Counted from the stretch's first letter, positions 25,198 through 39,129 are shown. The stretch: DNA of 64,000 bases from Ophiodon elongatus (GCA_016806645.1 JACSYO010001998.1:1079501-1143500), one strand, 5' to 3'. The notes: a model not told the origin generated them from the letters alone. Translations and numbers: made by a program.

Positions 25198-28100
25198 AGC
25201 ACGTGGGGAGAAGGAAGAGCTGGGATAATAACACACACGGAGGGAGAGATACTCAGTTAGACATCACTCCACTATATCTTTACATATCTAATAGCTGTTT
25301 GATGCAATATTAATGTTCAGAATGTTAAATACAGCTACTTGAAGGTTAGAAAAAAGATATTGGTTTGTGTTAAAATAATAACCTAACCACGGTAACTTGG
25401 CACAAAAAAAATAAGAACCACCCTTAGCGGACTTTCTTCCACAGCGTAACAACGTTATATAACGAGAAAGCCAACGCTAACTTGCAGCTCAATAAGTGTA
25501 CATGTGTACGGATAGAGATCTCAGAAACAGGAGCAATCTTTCCTCTTCAGCCTTAATAGTTCACTACATTAAAAAAGTAATATTGTCTTGTCGGGCACTT
25601 CTTTTCACAGATGCACTTTATATTAGAAAGTTTCAACGTTCTGGAGGCAAAAAGCTTCTGCTTCAGATGACTTTGTCATTATGTGAGGTCTTTCAATGCC
25701 TCATGGGTGCATTTGCAGCTGCATGTGTTTTCACTCTCTGATGGCAATCTAATCCTCCAGTTAATGCAGCTATAATGGGGGTCAATGGGGAGGTGGCTGA
25801 GTGGCCAATCACAGTTTCCCTCTTCACACTTTGATAATAGCCCTCATCTTCACACCTTCCTCCTATCAACATGTCCTCAACCCAGTGCATTCATACACAA
25901 ACACACGGCTTTGGTTCCTCAGTTCAACCCTTTGTGGTGCAGATGTGCGACCTTTCAGGGCCTGAATACGGAAAACAGCCTCATGTGAAGGTGAGACGTG
26001 GACTTCTTGAGGTATTAAAAACCATAATGTGAGTGTTTCAAGATAAGAGTGAAGGTAGAACTTTATTTATCTCCAGGGAAATTGTTGGAAACAGTTCCAG
26101 TGCAAAGTAGGAAAGAGTGCAAATGTAATTTAATAAACAGATGTGCAGAATTTGGGAAAGCCCCAATTTTCACTGCATTAATGCAATGAAACACTACAAA
26201 CAGCTACAGTCAGCATGCACTCAATATTTTTTTGCTTTAATTTAATAGGTTATACCCTTGAATTGGACACTTGATTTCTTCCCTCCACTTGAAGAGTTTT
26301 TACACTTGAAATACTAAATTATGATTTGTTTAATTTTGCTCATTCCCATATCACAACAAATGCAAATAAAATGTATCAAGGATGGTGCATGAATGAAGAC
26401 AAGCAAACAAATATAGTATACTGAGCACACAAATTTTTAATTTGAGGCAACGATTTCTTTTTTTTCCAGTGATACCTGGTATGGGCTCAGTAGATTTCCC
26501 ATGGACATTTTTAATTAAGTGCTTCTAAATAAAATCTAATGCCGGGTCTCAGGTTAGATTGTGCAACAACAGCAAAATTCCTCTACAAACAAAGTTACTA
26601 TTGAATACATTTTGAATTGAACTGAAGTGTTGCATGTGAAGCAAAATCTTTGACACAAAAACTTCAAGTCCCATTTGTGGGGGAAAAAAACTGCTGCTCA
26701 CAAACAGTTTGACTCGTGTCAGTCCAAACTGACGATCACCAGTTTGTTAGTGCGACAGTAACGAACACTTCGACACAGTTTGCACACACACAAAACGTTG
26801 TCCTCATCAGAACATACTGAAAAGTAACTATCAGGCCAATTAAAATGCAAACGCGATCAATTATCAATATCAGATATTTACACTGATGTACAACATCCAG
26901 GTGATGTTTGATATAAGTGAGTCTAAAACTGATCTAGGGGATGCGTCTAAGTGTCAAAGTCATCCCCATGCTTTCATTTATGTGAGCCCAGACAAAATAT
27001 TGATTATGCAGAAAGTTTTGGTCAGAGGGAAAGAAACTATATTTGTTAAGGGCACTGGATGACTTTTGAATTTAAAAATGGTTTTGCATAATGTAGCCAT
27101 AATGGCTATGAAAAAAAGCCTTAATGTATGTAAAGACCACTGAAGGTGACATTTCAGGTGATGTATTAAGTTGTACTCGTGAAATATGGAGCTGGGAACG
27201 AGTGTCTGCGGCATTTTGTAATAAAAAACCATCAGTCACATTGAATGGAATCAGGCCTGCAGGAAAACTGCTCTGCTCCGGTCGGAGCATTCACACTTCA
27301 CGGAGCTGTCGGAGTTTCACTGATAAAGAGCTGGTCGACATTCCACAGTAGCTGCTGTGGGAATTGAACCTGTGACTTCTTAGACAGAGCCTAAGCGGAA
27401 CGGAAACCGTGTCCGGACAGAGACGAGAGCGTGCCGCATTCATTTGTGCGGTTTATTAACCGACCAGCATTAAATCAGGTCGTTCACAGGACACCGACAG
27501 CGATGCTGTGACCAGATGAAAGATCGCAGCAGGTAGACGATCTGAGGGAAGACATGGGGAAAAGTTTCCCAGGACTACAGCGTATTATCAGCATGACTCA
27601 CTAAATACGACAAAATTGGACTCTAATTGGAGGAAAATGTTAAATTAATGTGCTTAATTTGTAAAGAAAATGTGACAAAATGCATTTAAACCAATTAAAA
27701 ATATATTACCAATATTTGTTAAATATTTTTTACAATCTTATGGATAACTACATCGTTTTGGAATCCATGCTGGTTATTTAAAGTTGGCCCGCTGTGTCGG
27801 CGCCCTTATTTGCTCAAATGTAACCATATCTTAAAAGCATCACTATGCTTCAAAGAAAGCTATTGTCGGATCGTCTTAAGGGTTCAGGATGCTCCAAATG
27901 GGCTGTAGGAGTACTTTTCTAAAGAATGAAAGAGAAAGCCCGAGAGAGAAGTTCAAACCTCAGCTGCTTTCTCTTCCACACACCGGACCAATCTGCTTAC
28001 AGAGGCTGACGGTTTTCCCGACTCCAGTTTTGCAAAGGCATGCGGGGCACTGGGTTTCCAATGAGCTGACGAGCATTCTATTTGACAGCAAGTGAGGAAA

Positions 28101-29384
28101 TGTTTGTAACTTTCTGAAATAGACAATCCCTACAAAAATCGCCTGACATGGGCCACGGTGTGAAATCGATCTCAACTTTTCGTTCTTCATTCTGCATCTT
28201 CGAGGAGAGACCGTTGGAAAGTGTGCATCTCCATTTGTACAAACCCGCGTGTTGAGACTTCAAAGGCAGAATTCCTGCAGAGACTGTGGAGACAGTGGGA
28301 TGCCGCCAGGAGGAGGATATGACTGCACTCCATAATTCCGTCTGATTGGTCAGTCTTTGGTCCCATTGGAGGAATATAACGCATCCTACTCTCAGGGCAC
28401 AAGTGGCCTCAAGACTGAAGAGCAGCAGCGATATCACAACCTGATTGCTGAGTAAAGATCCAGCTCACTGTTGCACCCAAAACACTTATTTCTTCTATTT
28501 AGGATTAATTATTTCTATTGATGCTGAAAACATCCCCGCCGGAATTTAAACCAAAACCTCCTTTACTTTCACAGCTACACAACAAAATCCCAGACACAAA
28601 TCACTATAAAAAATCTAATCAATTGTTCATTGGCTCGAGGCCAAACTGTCAACTGCCAAATTTCACGGAGAGCTGCTCAAAAGGTTTTAGAGAAATCCTG
28701 CTCTCAGACAGACAAACTGATCTTGCAGCAGCTCCTGCTGATTCCGAGGATTGAATGGTACATGCAGTGTAACACACATACAGCAGCTGCCTGGGTAATG
28801 ATATCTCCAAAAATGCTTTCTGCACAGTTGCCTCTAAGCAGCAACGGCATCTCATCTCTGCTGTTGCTGCTTTAACCGCAAACTGTTCTGGAACAACTGG
28901 TTTTTTTTTCCTCCTCTAAATTTACACAAAAATGGTCACAATCATTAGGCAACATGAAGAATTATCAAAACATCTCATTAAATCATTGCTTTGGGAGTTC
29001 ATTTGGCCTTCAGCACAGCATCTACTGGGGCCTAAAAAGCCCTAAAATAACCATCCACCCTCCCAACAAATGCAAGGTGAAAGTGAAATTGATGCAAGAT
29101 AAATCAAAGCCGCATGCGATATCAGTTTGATTGCCTTGATTACCCGTTTAAGTCTGATCTTTGTTCTTCCCCCTCTTTAAGAGGGGAGTCCGACTGTGAG
29201 CCAGTTAGATCAAAGCAAAAACACAGGCTCCTGATTGGATGTTCTGCACAAAGCTGAGAGATTGATCCAGACCCGTATATAGTTTTTAAACAATAACTAC
29301 GTAACACACATGCAGTGTGGCAACGGAAGTACAGCGGAGTGCAATATCTTGTCGAGCTGTGCAAGGGCATTAACCACCAAAGAG

Positions 29385-29705
29385 GGTGAACGCAACCTAA
29401 ACAAAAACCTAAACAGCCATGTGCTATTAGTGAGTAGGTAGAATACACTAGCAAGTGGCCCTATATTTAGTGGCCATATATATATATACATTATTTGGTG
29501 GAGAAACCCAGCGTGTACACCAGCAAGAAATGTTACAAAAAAAGTCACAAGATGCTTACACAGGTACCATGATATAGATTTCGAGGTTTGAGTCTTAAGA
29601 GTTTTAAACTGGACGCTACAAACACAAGCATTTTCGGTCCAGTGGTAGTCGACACGTCTTGCGGCCATAGAAGCCAACGGTGTTTCACTTTAACGAGTGG
29701 CAGTG
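29385..29705 (+). repeat. Dispersed repeat, copy 1 (paired with 35825-36200)
   Basis: Shares with the second copy, in the same order and orientation, 'gtagaatacactagcaagtg', 'gtggagaaac', 'aagcattttt', 'tccagtggtagtc' and 'ttaacgagtgg'. The copies differ by many substitutions and small gaps. There is no open frame in common, so this is an old non-coding element of unknown class. Confidence 0.75.
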
Positions 29706-30514
29706 TGAACTGAAAATAATATATTCTTATCTGTGTTTATTATCTACGCCAACCATTGATGTAAGTTACTACGAGCAACTACAGAAGCATTCAGCCGGAA
29801 GTCACCAGTTAACACGGTCACTCATTAAACTAAAACACCTGTTGCTCTGAATCGGTTCGAGAGTCTGTCGGAATTCTGTTGAACCCGGCGGTTGGAATAT
29901 AGATCAGGAAAACCGAACATGCAACAACCAACAACATTTTGATTCTGGTAGTTTTTTAAGTTTACTAATTCATCTAGATGGCTGGAGCAAAACACCACTT
30001 CTGTTGCCAACATGTGCGCATATATTGTTGGTGGTGTTGGCTGTGAAAGGGTCCATAAAATGAAGCCTGGGACCCAAATGGTTGGTGGCTGATATACAAT
30101 ATAACGTTCTCGAAAATTAATAATTTGTTTATTTTTGAAAATCACTTAAATAATTACAGAATAGTAATTCTGACCTATACATTGGTCTACTATGACACCC
30201 TCCCTCTGGACTCTTTTTGGAAACAAATCAATCATTCCCATGTTCTATGATTGTGCGCCAGCTAGTGAGCCTTTCAGCAAGAGCAGATCAGATTTGACTG
30301 TGTATGCATTGTACCCCAGTGGTGCAATAGGAGGCTTTGACTTCTCTTGTAAGCCTCCTACGATTGATCTATGAAATGAGTTCTCAATGAAGGTGGTATT
30401 TATATTATATCACTGCAGAATGTTATTTTCTTGGAAATGATTGAGCAAAGAGGTTGATTATAGACACTTCCTGTAGTCTTATCCTTGGCACAGAGAGCGT
30501 AGACTCTATATACA

Positions 30515-30575
30515 ACCTGTTCTCACTCCCAACTCATCGAATACTGACTCGTTGGTAGTCTCTTTGAAGGCCGCA
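30515..30575 (+). repeat. Terminal fragment of the long inverted-repeat element
   Basis: Reads 'caacctgttctcactcccaa' followed by 'ctcatcgaatactgac', the terminal text seen also at 21088, 55066 and 59131. Confidence 0.6.
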
Positions 30576-30589
30576 ACTATCATTCATCT

Positions 30590-31065
30590 GATACATTTTT
30601 TATTTTTTTATTAACCATTCAGTCAGATATTAGTACTGAAATGATTTGATTATTAATTGATCAGTTGATTAACAAAATATTAATTGCCAACAATTTTGAT
30701 AACCAACTAATCCTTTCAGTCATTTATTCTGGAACAAATGCTGAACACGATGTTGCTGCAGCTTTGCAATATGTGTGTCTTCCTGTGTTTTATATCATTG
30801 CAAACTGAGTATTGTTGGGTTTTGAACAAAACAAGATGTTTTAATGACGTCTCCTTAGGCTCTCAATATGGGTCGCAGCCCTATCTATCAGGAAATCCTT
30901 AAACCACATCAATAATGAGTTCCCAGGAGCCAAAGATGACATGTCTGGTTTTGTCCGACCAACAGTCCAAAACCCCAAATTATTCCATTTACAAAGATAT
31001 AAAACAAAGAAAAATAGCTGATTTTCACATCAGGCAATCTGGAACCAGGGAAAGGTTGACATTTT
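30590..31065. mobile_element. Two inverted copies of a MITE-like teleost repeat
   Basis: The first copy has 'ttaattgatcagttgatt' type text and ends with 'caaaacaagatgttttaatg'. About 50 bases later the reverse complement returns as 'ttttgtccgaccaacagtcc' preceded by 'gttcccaggagcc'. Both match a fish repeat whose ends carry ATTAATCGATTA-type sequence. The 186-residue open frame starting at 30915 begins inside this repeat. Confidence 0.65.
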
Positions 31066-33554
31066 TGCTTCGTAAACAAATAATCTCATATCAGAAATGT
31101 TGTTCATTCAATCTCTGTCAAGTAACTCATCTTATTGGCTGTCCCTTCGGTCCTGCTGCTGTTACAGACCTCGAAATCATTTCACAAGCTGCTGCTTCTT
31201 TGGCCCAAACAAAGATGGCTGCCAGAAATGGAAGCCGCTACCATTTGTCTGGCTACTCGTCTCTCTCATACGCTGATTTAATCAGCTCTGAGGCATCCAA
31301 AATGTACTATAAAATGTTGACATGGAGCGTGGATGAGCAAGCCTGGCGTGGTGTGATCTGCCCCACCGAGCTTCAGCCAGATAAATTGTTGTTGTTGTTG
31401 TTGCTGTGGATTAAAGCTTGGTGTGTTCCTGCAACAGATTGCCCTCGGAGGGAAGGGACAGGCCTTTTAGTGTAAAGGTATTAAGCCCAGGTCTAATCCA
31501 GAGCTAGGAGAGCAGCCAATTTAAACTGGATTCAGCCCACAGGACGACACATCACTCATCTATCCCTCTCTAGTCTCTAGGGCATATTTTACGGTCTCTT
31601 TGTTGTTGTCTGAGATTCTCCCTCCATTATGTCTTTAATATGCTTTCATGTCAACCACCACTCTTCATTTTCACGTATGATATTCAGTGACCTGGTGATA
31701 TTTTACGTTTCTCTTATTGTCAATAAATCTCGTGAAATAATTCAAAACAACAACAGTTGTATATCTTCTTCTGTGCCATAGAGCTCTATTAAAAACGCAT
31801 CAATGAGGTTCCTTTATTACTATGAACTCACACACTGTAGTTTATTTTGACTCAATCCCTCATACAACTTCCTGCTGCCCCAAATACTAGAGCACCAAAT
31901 GTGGATTGATCCATCAGGAAAATAATCCACAACAAATGTACGATTTCCTCTTGTTTGTTTGATGAAAACTACAGTGACAAGCAGTTTTAAGAGATTACTG
32001 ATGCACCTGTATATTTATGTTTTTAAAGATTCATGTCATGTTAGGCATGTGCCCACTTTGTGATGGGTGTTTTTCACTGTTTCTGATATTAGATCTCGAC
32101 TGACCGATTCATCCATTAAATTGGGAAAACAATCAGGAGGTTAATAAATTCTGGGAATTCTTATTCACAGCGCTAAACATGTGTATTGTTGTTCTCTGTG
32201 ATCTTCCTTTAATAAGTTGCTGAGTTCTGTTATTCCATTCCTGCAGATGTCACGGCCCTGCGGAGATTTAACAGTGTGTGTGTGCGATCTGTTTTTAATC
32301 CACAGTAATACAATCTCAATATCTGCCTCGAAGCCATTCGTCTTCTTTGCGGCTCTCAAACAGTTTGAGCTGATTTTAAGGTTTTTTTTGTTCGGCTGTA
32401 TGCCCTCATTACCATGCAGACCTATATTTTCAAAAATACAATTCACTAATTATCCTTGCTGTCGTAGTTTTGCATCAGAAGATGAGAGGGGGTGGGGGTG
32501 TTCTGAAAAAGCTTTCTTGTGCCACGCTGGTAGGGTCCATTTATTCAGTTCGTCCGCAAAAAAAGAACGTTGAGCAAGATTTGTGTGTAGCAGAGGGCTC
32601 GTGCATTATTACTCTGGGAAAGAAAGATTGCACTTTTGGGAGGATTATTAAAAAATTTCAGTTTCGATTAAAAAGTTTGTTAAACTTTGTTGAAGAGATT
32701 CAAAATCTCAATGAGATTATCCAGGCTAAATAAAAGTAAAAAAAAAAAAAAAAAGGAAGAGAGAACTGCTCGTAACACAACGCACAGTTGTTGCGTTTTG
32801 TCTGAAAGGACCTTCAGTGAGTGTGAGGCAGAGAGAGAAATAGAGAGCACTAAGAAAAGATAAAGTTCCCGCCGGAGAATAATTCTCTATTAAAAGTATT
32901 TTAAGATTTAAAAGAAATCTGTTGTAGTGTATTGTATTATTTTGTGATTTTCGTTCTTCAAAAGTCACCAGTTTTATTTAAAGCCCAGATTGTGTCTTTA
33001 ACATGCTGGCAAGGCTGCAGGATGATGTAACAAACACCTGCCGACGTGTCCTTGAGCAAAACCGTGAACCTGCAGACTGTCGTCCTCTTTTCTTTTCTCT
33101 GTAGCTGACCTTCACCTCTGACCTCTGACCCCTGGGAGTGTAGGGTCAAGAGAAAAGAGGATTTCCCTGCAGGGAGCAATAAAGTTTCAAATTACATGGC
33201 ACTTGATTTAAGCCTGTTAAATCCATCAGAGGGATCAGAAGAGGCTGCACGCAAAGCGCTCACACAGGTTTACATGTTAAGGAGGATATACAGGAAGCAG
33301 CTCAGAGCGGGGCGACACATCGACCACACACCTTCAGAGCATGAGAACATGAGTATGATCAGGTTCTAACCATCAGGCCTGGCTGCAGCCCGAACTGCTA
33401 AAATACAGACGCTGCCGGCTTTCTGCTGTCAACAGGTTTGACGTCGTCCTCCAAATGGACCTGTGACTCCCGACTGCTGGTGAACTGCTCAACAACGAAC
33501 ACACATGCACAAAGCACCGCTGAATATTTGACTTAAAAGAATATATAGTCCTAT
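31066..33554. other. Intergenic sequence, no gene seen
   Basis: Unique-looking DNA. A (TTG)n run lies at 31388-31402 and poly-A at 32737-32754. The part from 32250 to 32720 is AT-rich with few repeat signs. No exon is supported. Confidence 0.5.
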
Positions 33555-33790
33555 AGAGCATTTCTAGTCAAAGTGCCGTTCACTACACGTCACCGTCCAC
33601 TCATTCACGCGCTGAACGAGCTGCCATGCAAGGTGCCACTTGCCCACCAGGATCTAAACTAATTCACATTCCCTCACGTTCACACAACAATGACTCAGCC
33701 TTCGGGAGCAGTTTAGGGTCGAATGCCCGAGGACACTTCGGCATGCAGACTGGAGGAGCCGGGGATTGAACAGCCGATCCTGCTGATCAT
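33555..33790 (-). mobile_element. 5'-truncated tRNA-derived SINE copy
   Basis: Shares 'gctgccatgcaaggtgccac', 'gggagcagtttagggt' and 'ggagccggggattgaac' with the fuller copy at 51360-51677. The B-box-like part survives (gttcaatcccc on the minus strand), but no A-box follows, so it is truncated. Confidence 0.75.
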
Positions 33791-33921
33791 GAAAGGGGAA
33801 AAGACTCGAATTGTCTTGAGAATAGTTGAGACCAAAACACATCAAAAGCAGTAGCGAAGTGAGTATGGCCTGCAGCGAGCTGCCATGCAATGTTAGACTG
33901 TACAAAACAGACATATTTTAA

Positions 33922-33960
33922 CATATATATAATATATATATATATATATATCATATATAT
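33922..33960 (+). repeat. (AT)n microsatellite
   Basis: Alternating AT with two short interruptions. Confidence 0.9.
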
Positions 33961-35824
33961 TTCATATTTTATTGTAAATCTTCACATTCCTATCTTTAAT
34001 TATGCCACTATGCCAATCACCAAGTCAAATTCCTTGTATGTGCGAGCATATACTTGGCAGTAAACCGTTTTATGATTCTGATAACCCCACAGCCAATCAG
34101 TAAACAGAGTCCCATGACTTCTGTGGCATGTTGGATTCTTTCCCACCTGGAGCCCATGAACTCGCCTCGCGGCTGCAGAGGTATGTAATTGTTGCGACAA
34201 GTAGTGCTTCGCCGTAGCCTGGTGTGTTTACGCCGTTAGCATCCATGAAGCTCAGATTCTACGTCTTTGTGTACAACGGCTGGGGCTGTAACCAGGAGTT
34301 TAGGATTTCTGAGGTCATAATTATGAATTACAAATTACAAATATTGACTGATATTTTGAGTAGAAATTTATGAAAACGACAACACTCTACATTGTATGTA
34401 GTCTTTCAACTCTGTACTTATATCTTGTGAAAATTGTATCTCCCTACATTATGGTCAATACTGAACTAATTAAAAAAAAGTGAACTGAGGGACTGAAATC
34501 ATAATGTTGAAAGATTTTCAGATGTTTTTTCAGGTGTTTTTTTTTTTTCTTCTTTTGATGAGAAACTGCAGAATGAATACAGGTCATGACGAACTGGGAC
34601 CTCAAAGCAGCAGACGGATTTTATCTCAGGATCCAACATAAGAGAGAGTTTAATAGAGTTTTGCACATCTTTTCTCCATCAATAGCTGTGCTGTAGCTGG
34701 AGAGAGCAAACCCATCATTGCCGAGAAAATCAAATACTATTCTTCCTCCTGTAGATGCAGAGAGTAAACATTTAAGCACTAGTTATTTAAGAGAGCAGCT
34801 ATGACTTCTTAGTCATTGTGAAGTGAATTTTCAGATGCGGTAGTTTCCAAACCAAATTTAGGCTTCACTGTGAAGAAAATAAATCACCTTTTCTAGTGAA
34901 TGTTGACATCTTTTCAACTGTTTGTCCCAATTTACAAACACAACTGACCTTAATGTCATATTCATAATATAATCACATCCACTGTCTGTTAAAGACAGCA
35001 GTTTAAAGCAATTTAAACAGAAAGATGTATGAATTTAATGCTGTAATGTATCTTCTAGGTTTGTAATAGTGATATTTTAGTCAGGGAAAGAATGGCTGAT
35101 GTATTTGGTTTAATAAACAGTTTTCTGCACAAGAGGCAGAATGAAATGAATCCATTGAGATCCATCTGCCAAAACTGAAGCATGTCTTCCTACTGAGTGT
35201 CCAACTTTGTCATTTTCCGAAAGCAAAATAATTCCTTTTTTTTTGTTGTTGCAACTGTTCGTCCAAATTCCAGCTCAGTCCTGATTGAATAAAGCTGCAG
35301 GAAAGTCTCCAAAACCAAAAACACAGCATTTGCAATTTGAAATCTGCTGGATGGCTGGAACCGTGGGCGACTAAGCAGAAATGCATCGTGGACCCAAAGC
35401 TAACTGGATCTCCACTTTTTTCTGTTTCCAAAAATCAATCTTAGTTCTAACTGTGCACTTTCTGTCCTGATATAACAATCAAACTCACTTTTCAAACTGT
35501 AGACAGCTTCTTTCCACCCATCAGTCCTGTTTCACATCACAGCTCTTTTCCCACTAAGCCAAATAATTCACTTTCAACAAATAGTTTCTAATATTTAAAT
35601 ACTCCAAATTACAAATAGAACTGTTTTCCCCGTTATGTTTGGAAGGAAACATAATTGGCGCCAGGGTTATGTCCATGGGATTGATGTGTTTTGGTACCTC
35701 ACGGAAGTTGTAGGGACAGGCGGGACATTAACCAGAGTCTAGAGACCAGAGTCTAGAGACCAGAGTCTAGAGACCAGAGTCCACATCCTGAGTCCTACGT
35801 GTTGTAATTTAGGCAACAAAAGCA
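33961..35824. other. Intergenic sequence with a short tandem repeat
   Basis: No exon is supported. At 35732-35781 the 14-bp unit ccagagtctagaga is repeated three times with a partial fourth. Confidence 0.6.
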
Positions 35825-36200
35825 CCTTGGCTTAGGTTCAAAGGTGGCGAATGCAACCCAGACAAACTTTCCAGATCTGTGTCCTATTAGTGACTGAGTA
35901 GAATACACTAGCAAGTGGGCCAATATTCAGTGGCCAGATACAGACATGCATTTAGTGGAGAAACCTAGCGTGTTAAGTTACACCAGCGAGGAATCACGAG
36001 CAAACAAATCAGATGCTTCAACTACGTGATCTGTGTTCATGTACAGAATGTCAAGTACCATGACAGAGACTAAGAGGTTTTAAATGGGCGCTACAAGCAT
36101 AAGCATTTTTGCATCAGTCCAGTGGTAGTCAACATTTCTAATAACTTGCAGCCATAGTCGGTGTTAGGGATTAACGAGTGGTTAAGGCTGTCAAAGGGTC
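35825..36200 (+). repeat. Dispersed repeat, copy 2 (paired with 29385-29705)
   Basis: Colinear with copy 1. This copy is slightly longer and includes 'gatcatttaatgag'-type AT-rich flanks that copy 1 lacks. Confidence 0.75.
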
Positions 36201-37257
36201 TACGTTGTAGGAAGACAAACAAATGAAATGCAGCCTTTGGCAGATCATTTAATGAGTGTTATCCCATTATGTTGACAACAAATGTAATCCATATATCATT
36301 ACGTTTCCTTCAAAGCATATTTGCTGTTGCACATTAGTCATGAATCGGAAGCAAGGTTGAAATCTCAGACCATCCTCCTTTTATCCAACGTAACTCTTTA
36401 CCACCCACCTCTAGTTTCTACATTCTTGAACCTCAACGACCCAGCGGAGGCTTAACGCACACAGCATATTACGTGTTCACAACAAGTCAGGATTACAGTG
36501 GAACTTCAGATTTGAACGCGGCTCATCAGATGCTCCAATGTTCAGGTTTTCCCGCTCAGGCCCTAAACTCTCACCCGGATCAGGCTCTCTTGCTCCTACC
36601 AATCACCCAACAGTTCATCCACTTCCATCACACCACAGGCATTCCTCACAACAAGCCCCCAGTTTAAAGGCATTCTGGGTTTCTTTTTTCGCCTCGCTGT
36701 CCATAGTGGCATCATTATAAGAGCCTATTACGGCGTTACAGAGGCCAACTCGTAGACTAAATGCCTTGTTTCTGATCGCCATGGGAGCCTTCTATAGAGC
36801 CGCAACTCCCTCCTTCAACAGAGAGGCCCCTTCATCGCGCTGTCCTCCTCCTCCTCCTCCACTCATCCTCCTCGCTCTCTTCTCCCTCAGACACAGACAA
36901 GCCTTTATCTGCCCATCATGTGCTCGCTCTCGCTTTCTCTTTTTTTTTTCTCCAGGCTGACCCTGTTTTCCACAGCTAACAGGCATGCCGGTTAGGATTT
37001 GGGGGGGAAACACACACACATGCAGAGCGAGGGGGAAGAGACTGATTTGGAAAGCCAGCTAAATATTTTATCCATGGCCACGCTATCTGTCTGTGTAGCT
37101 TAATACCGATTTGATGTTATCTCCTAAGTCCAGCAGAGGTTTTTTTTTTCCCCCCATATTTTATTTCGGATCAAATAATCTCTTCTGTGCAACATCTAAA
37201 CTGTGCACCATGTCATCCCGTTGCTGGGAGACGTGCAGACGTTGGACTGTAAACGTC

Positions 37258-37510
37258 CGGCCATTGATTGATTATTATTCTTCATAAAACGATTCATCAT
37301 TTGGCTCTAAATATCATCAAAAAAAAAAAAAAAAAATCAAAAAACATGTTTCCATCATAGTTTCCCAGAGCACGAGGTGAAGTCTTCAAATCACTTATTT
37401 CATTAGATATTTGGTTTACAATCACGTGAAACACATAAAAGCTGCAAATCGGAACTTGCTTGATAAATGGCTTAAACAATCAAATGATTATAAAAATTCC
37501 GACAAAACTC
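37258..37510 (-). mobile_element. Further copy of the MITE-like repeat of 30590-31065
   Basis: Contains 'tttcccagagcacgaggtg', 'agtcttcaaatcac' and 'gatatttggtttac', matching the right-hand copy at 30917-30985 in order. A poly-A stretch of about 18 bases lies at 37320-37337. Confidence 0.65.
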
Positions 37511-38261
37511 ATTCAATTAATAAACTGATGATGTCAGCACCAATCAAGTGTATCTCCAGAGAGACAGATAACACAAAAGTTTCAGGCTCATATAAGCAGC
37601 ATTTCCGCGTAGATAAAACTCACAAAACCATTTAGATTTGAAAGAATTCCTGAAACCCAAAGACATGGTTGGGTTCCCCCTCCACTACATTAATAGTGCA
37701 AAGCACAGTAGGGCTTCATTCTGCTTCATTCTAAGCATGTCCAAATGTCTTCAACCCGTCAAAAACCTTCAGCAGGCCTGTTACTGAGCTTTGTTCACAC
37801 TTTTAGGGGTTTATTTGAGCCTGTAGTCTTATTATCAAGGTTTCCTGAAGTCACAAATATGGGAGTCTCAATTACAGGAGACTGTGCGCAAAAGGATGAA
37901 CCATCCTTTTTTTTCAATGAATGGCTGTAAACAGAGTAGAAGAAGAAATAGAGGTTGCAAAACCGGGAAAAAAAACAAGTTGCCTTGGCCATCTAACCAT
38001 CTACGAGAGAAAAATAGTTGGAGGTCTTCAGGATTTTTTAAAGAGTTTTAATTGTTCTTTCATGTCAGCTGCTATTGGTCATGTTGAGATGAAGAAAATA
38101 TAAATATACATTCAGGAAGACGCTGACAGCAGAAACGGCTGATGAGTCATGTGAGTTAAACGTTCGCAACATCAGGACTTATTTTACGAGAGTAAAAACG
38201 TTTAAAGTTGAATGCATATTGATGCCTTAACAGTATTAGCAACAGCAGGCAGCTACACTAC

Positions 38262-38375
38262 AGCGCGGTTTGGGTGTCCAGTGCCTTGCTCGGGGGAACC
38301 ATGGCAGTGCCCAGGAGGGAACGCCACCTCTCCAGCTACTTGGATCCATCCGTGGACTGAGCCACTGCTGCTGGA
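38262..38375 (-). mobile_element. Degraded tRNA-derived SINE fragment
   Basis: Contains 'ccagtgccttgctcggggg', 'ggcagtgcccagga' and 'cacctctccagctac', then 'ggactgagccactgctg', whose complement is an A-box-like GTGGCTCAG. This is the order seen in teleost SINEs on the opposite strand. Confidence 0.6.
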
Positions 38376-39129
38376 TCACATGAGATCACCACCGGTGTGT
38401 GTTTTCACACAGCCAGTGGGCTTCCTTCATTTCTCTACAGTACAACAAACAACTTGCAGAGACTTGAAAGCTGCATAATCCATCACAGTGAACACCGTCG
38501 CGGCGGGAATTATGACACTGTAATGTGGTGCCGGATGGCCGACTTTCACAATGTGTCTGCCTACAATGCCACACGGTACTTGGCCAAACGCAAACTCTGG
38601 CTGATTTCTTTTTGCATGAGAAAAGGTAAGAAATCATTCTGAATGCAGATGCTTTGCCAAATGACCACACAAGTCAATGGGCTGAACATTCAGAGGCACC
38701 GGTATGCAGCGGCTCCTGCGGTGTTTCGTGTGTGAAGCAAAGATCGCCTCAGCTGACGCCACGAGCAGTCGTTACACATTTATGAAATGAAACGTTAACC
38801 TTCCGTTAAAAGCCCAGAGGTGCCACTTCACGTGTGTTTAATGAGTGGGGCCATTGTTTCTGTATTGATCACAAGCCTGGGGAGAAGGCATAGGTGGCCA
38901 CACCGAGGGGAACTTGACACTCCGATAACCCTTCGTGGGAATGAAGTGAATTGCTTCTACACGCTGGTTTTGTGTGAAGTTAAGAAGAGAAAAAGAGCAG
39001 AGGGAAATGTGCTGTACATCACTGAGCAATTTCCTCCATCTCTTGCCACAGCGGACGCCATGTTCGACGTCTAAACAACCATTTTCTTCCATCTGCTCGT
39101 CAGGATTTTTCGCGGTTAGCTGGCGTGCG

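Larger units (their letters stand above)
22851..29384. other. Intergenic sequence, no gene seen
   Basis: No exon is supported. Small items are an 18-bp tandem at 24950-24995, a 10-bp tandem at 25161-25197 and an element relic at 25330-25450. A B-box-like 'ggttcaattccc' read on the minus strand at 27360-27375 may mark a tRNA-derived relic. Stretches such as 26870-27120 and 29000-29150 look unique and AT-rich. Confidence 0.5.
36201..39129. other. Intergenic sequence, no gene seen
   Basis: Apart from the repeats listed separately (37258-37510 and 38262-38375), this is unique-looking DNA without a supported exon. A pyrimidine-rich patch lies at 36835-36890. Confidence 0.5.

Noticed and set aside
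28078..28437. 119-residue minus-strand open frame with a hydrophobic start, like a signal peptide
   Set aside because: No domain follows, Cys spacing fits no family that I know, and no splice partner was found.
30915..31475. 186-residue open frame
   Set aside because: It begins inside a MITE-like repeat and has no recognised domain; no splice or codon evidence.
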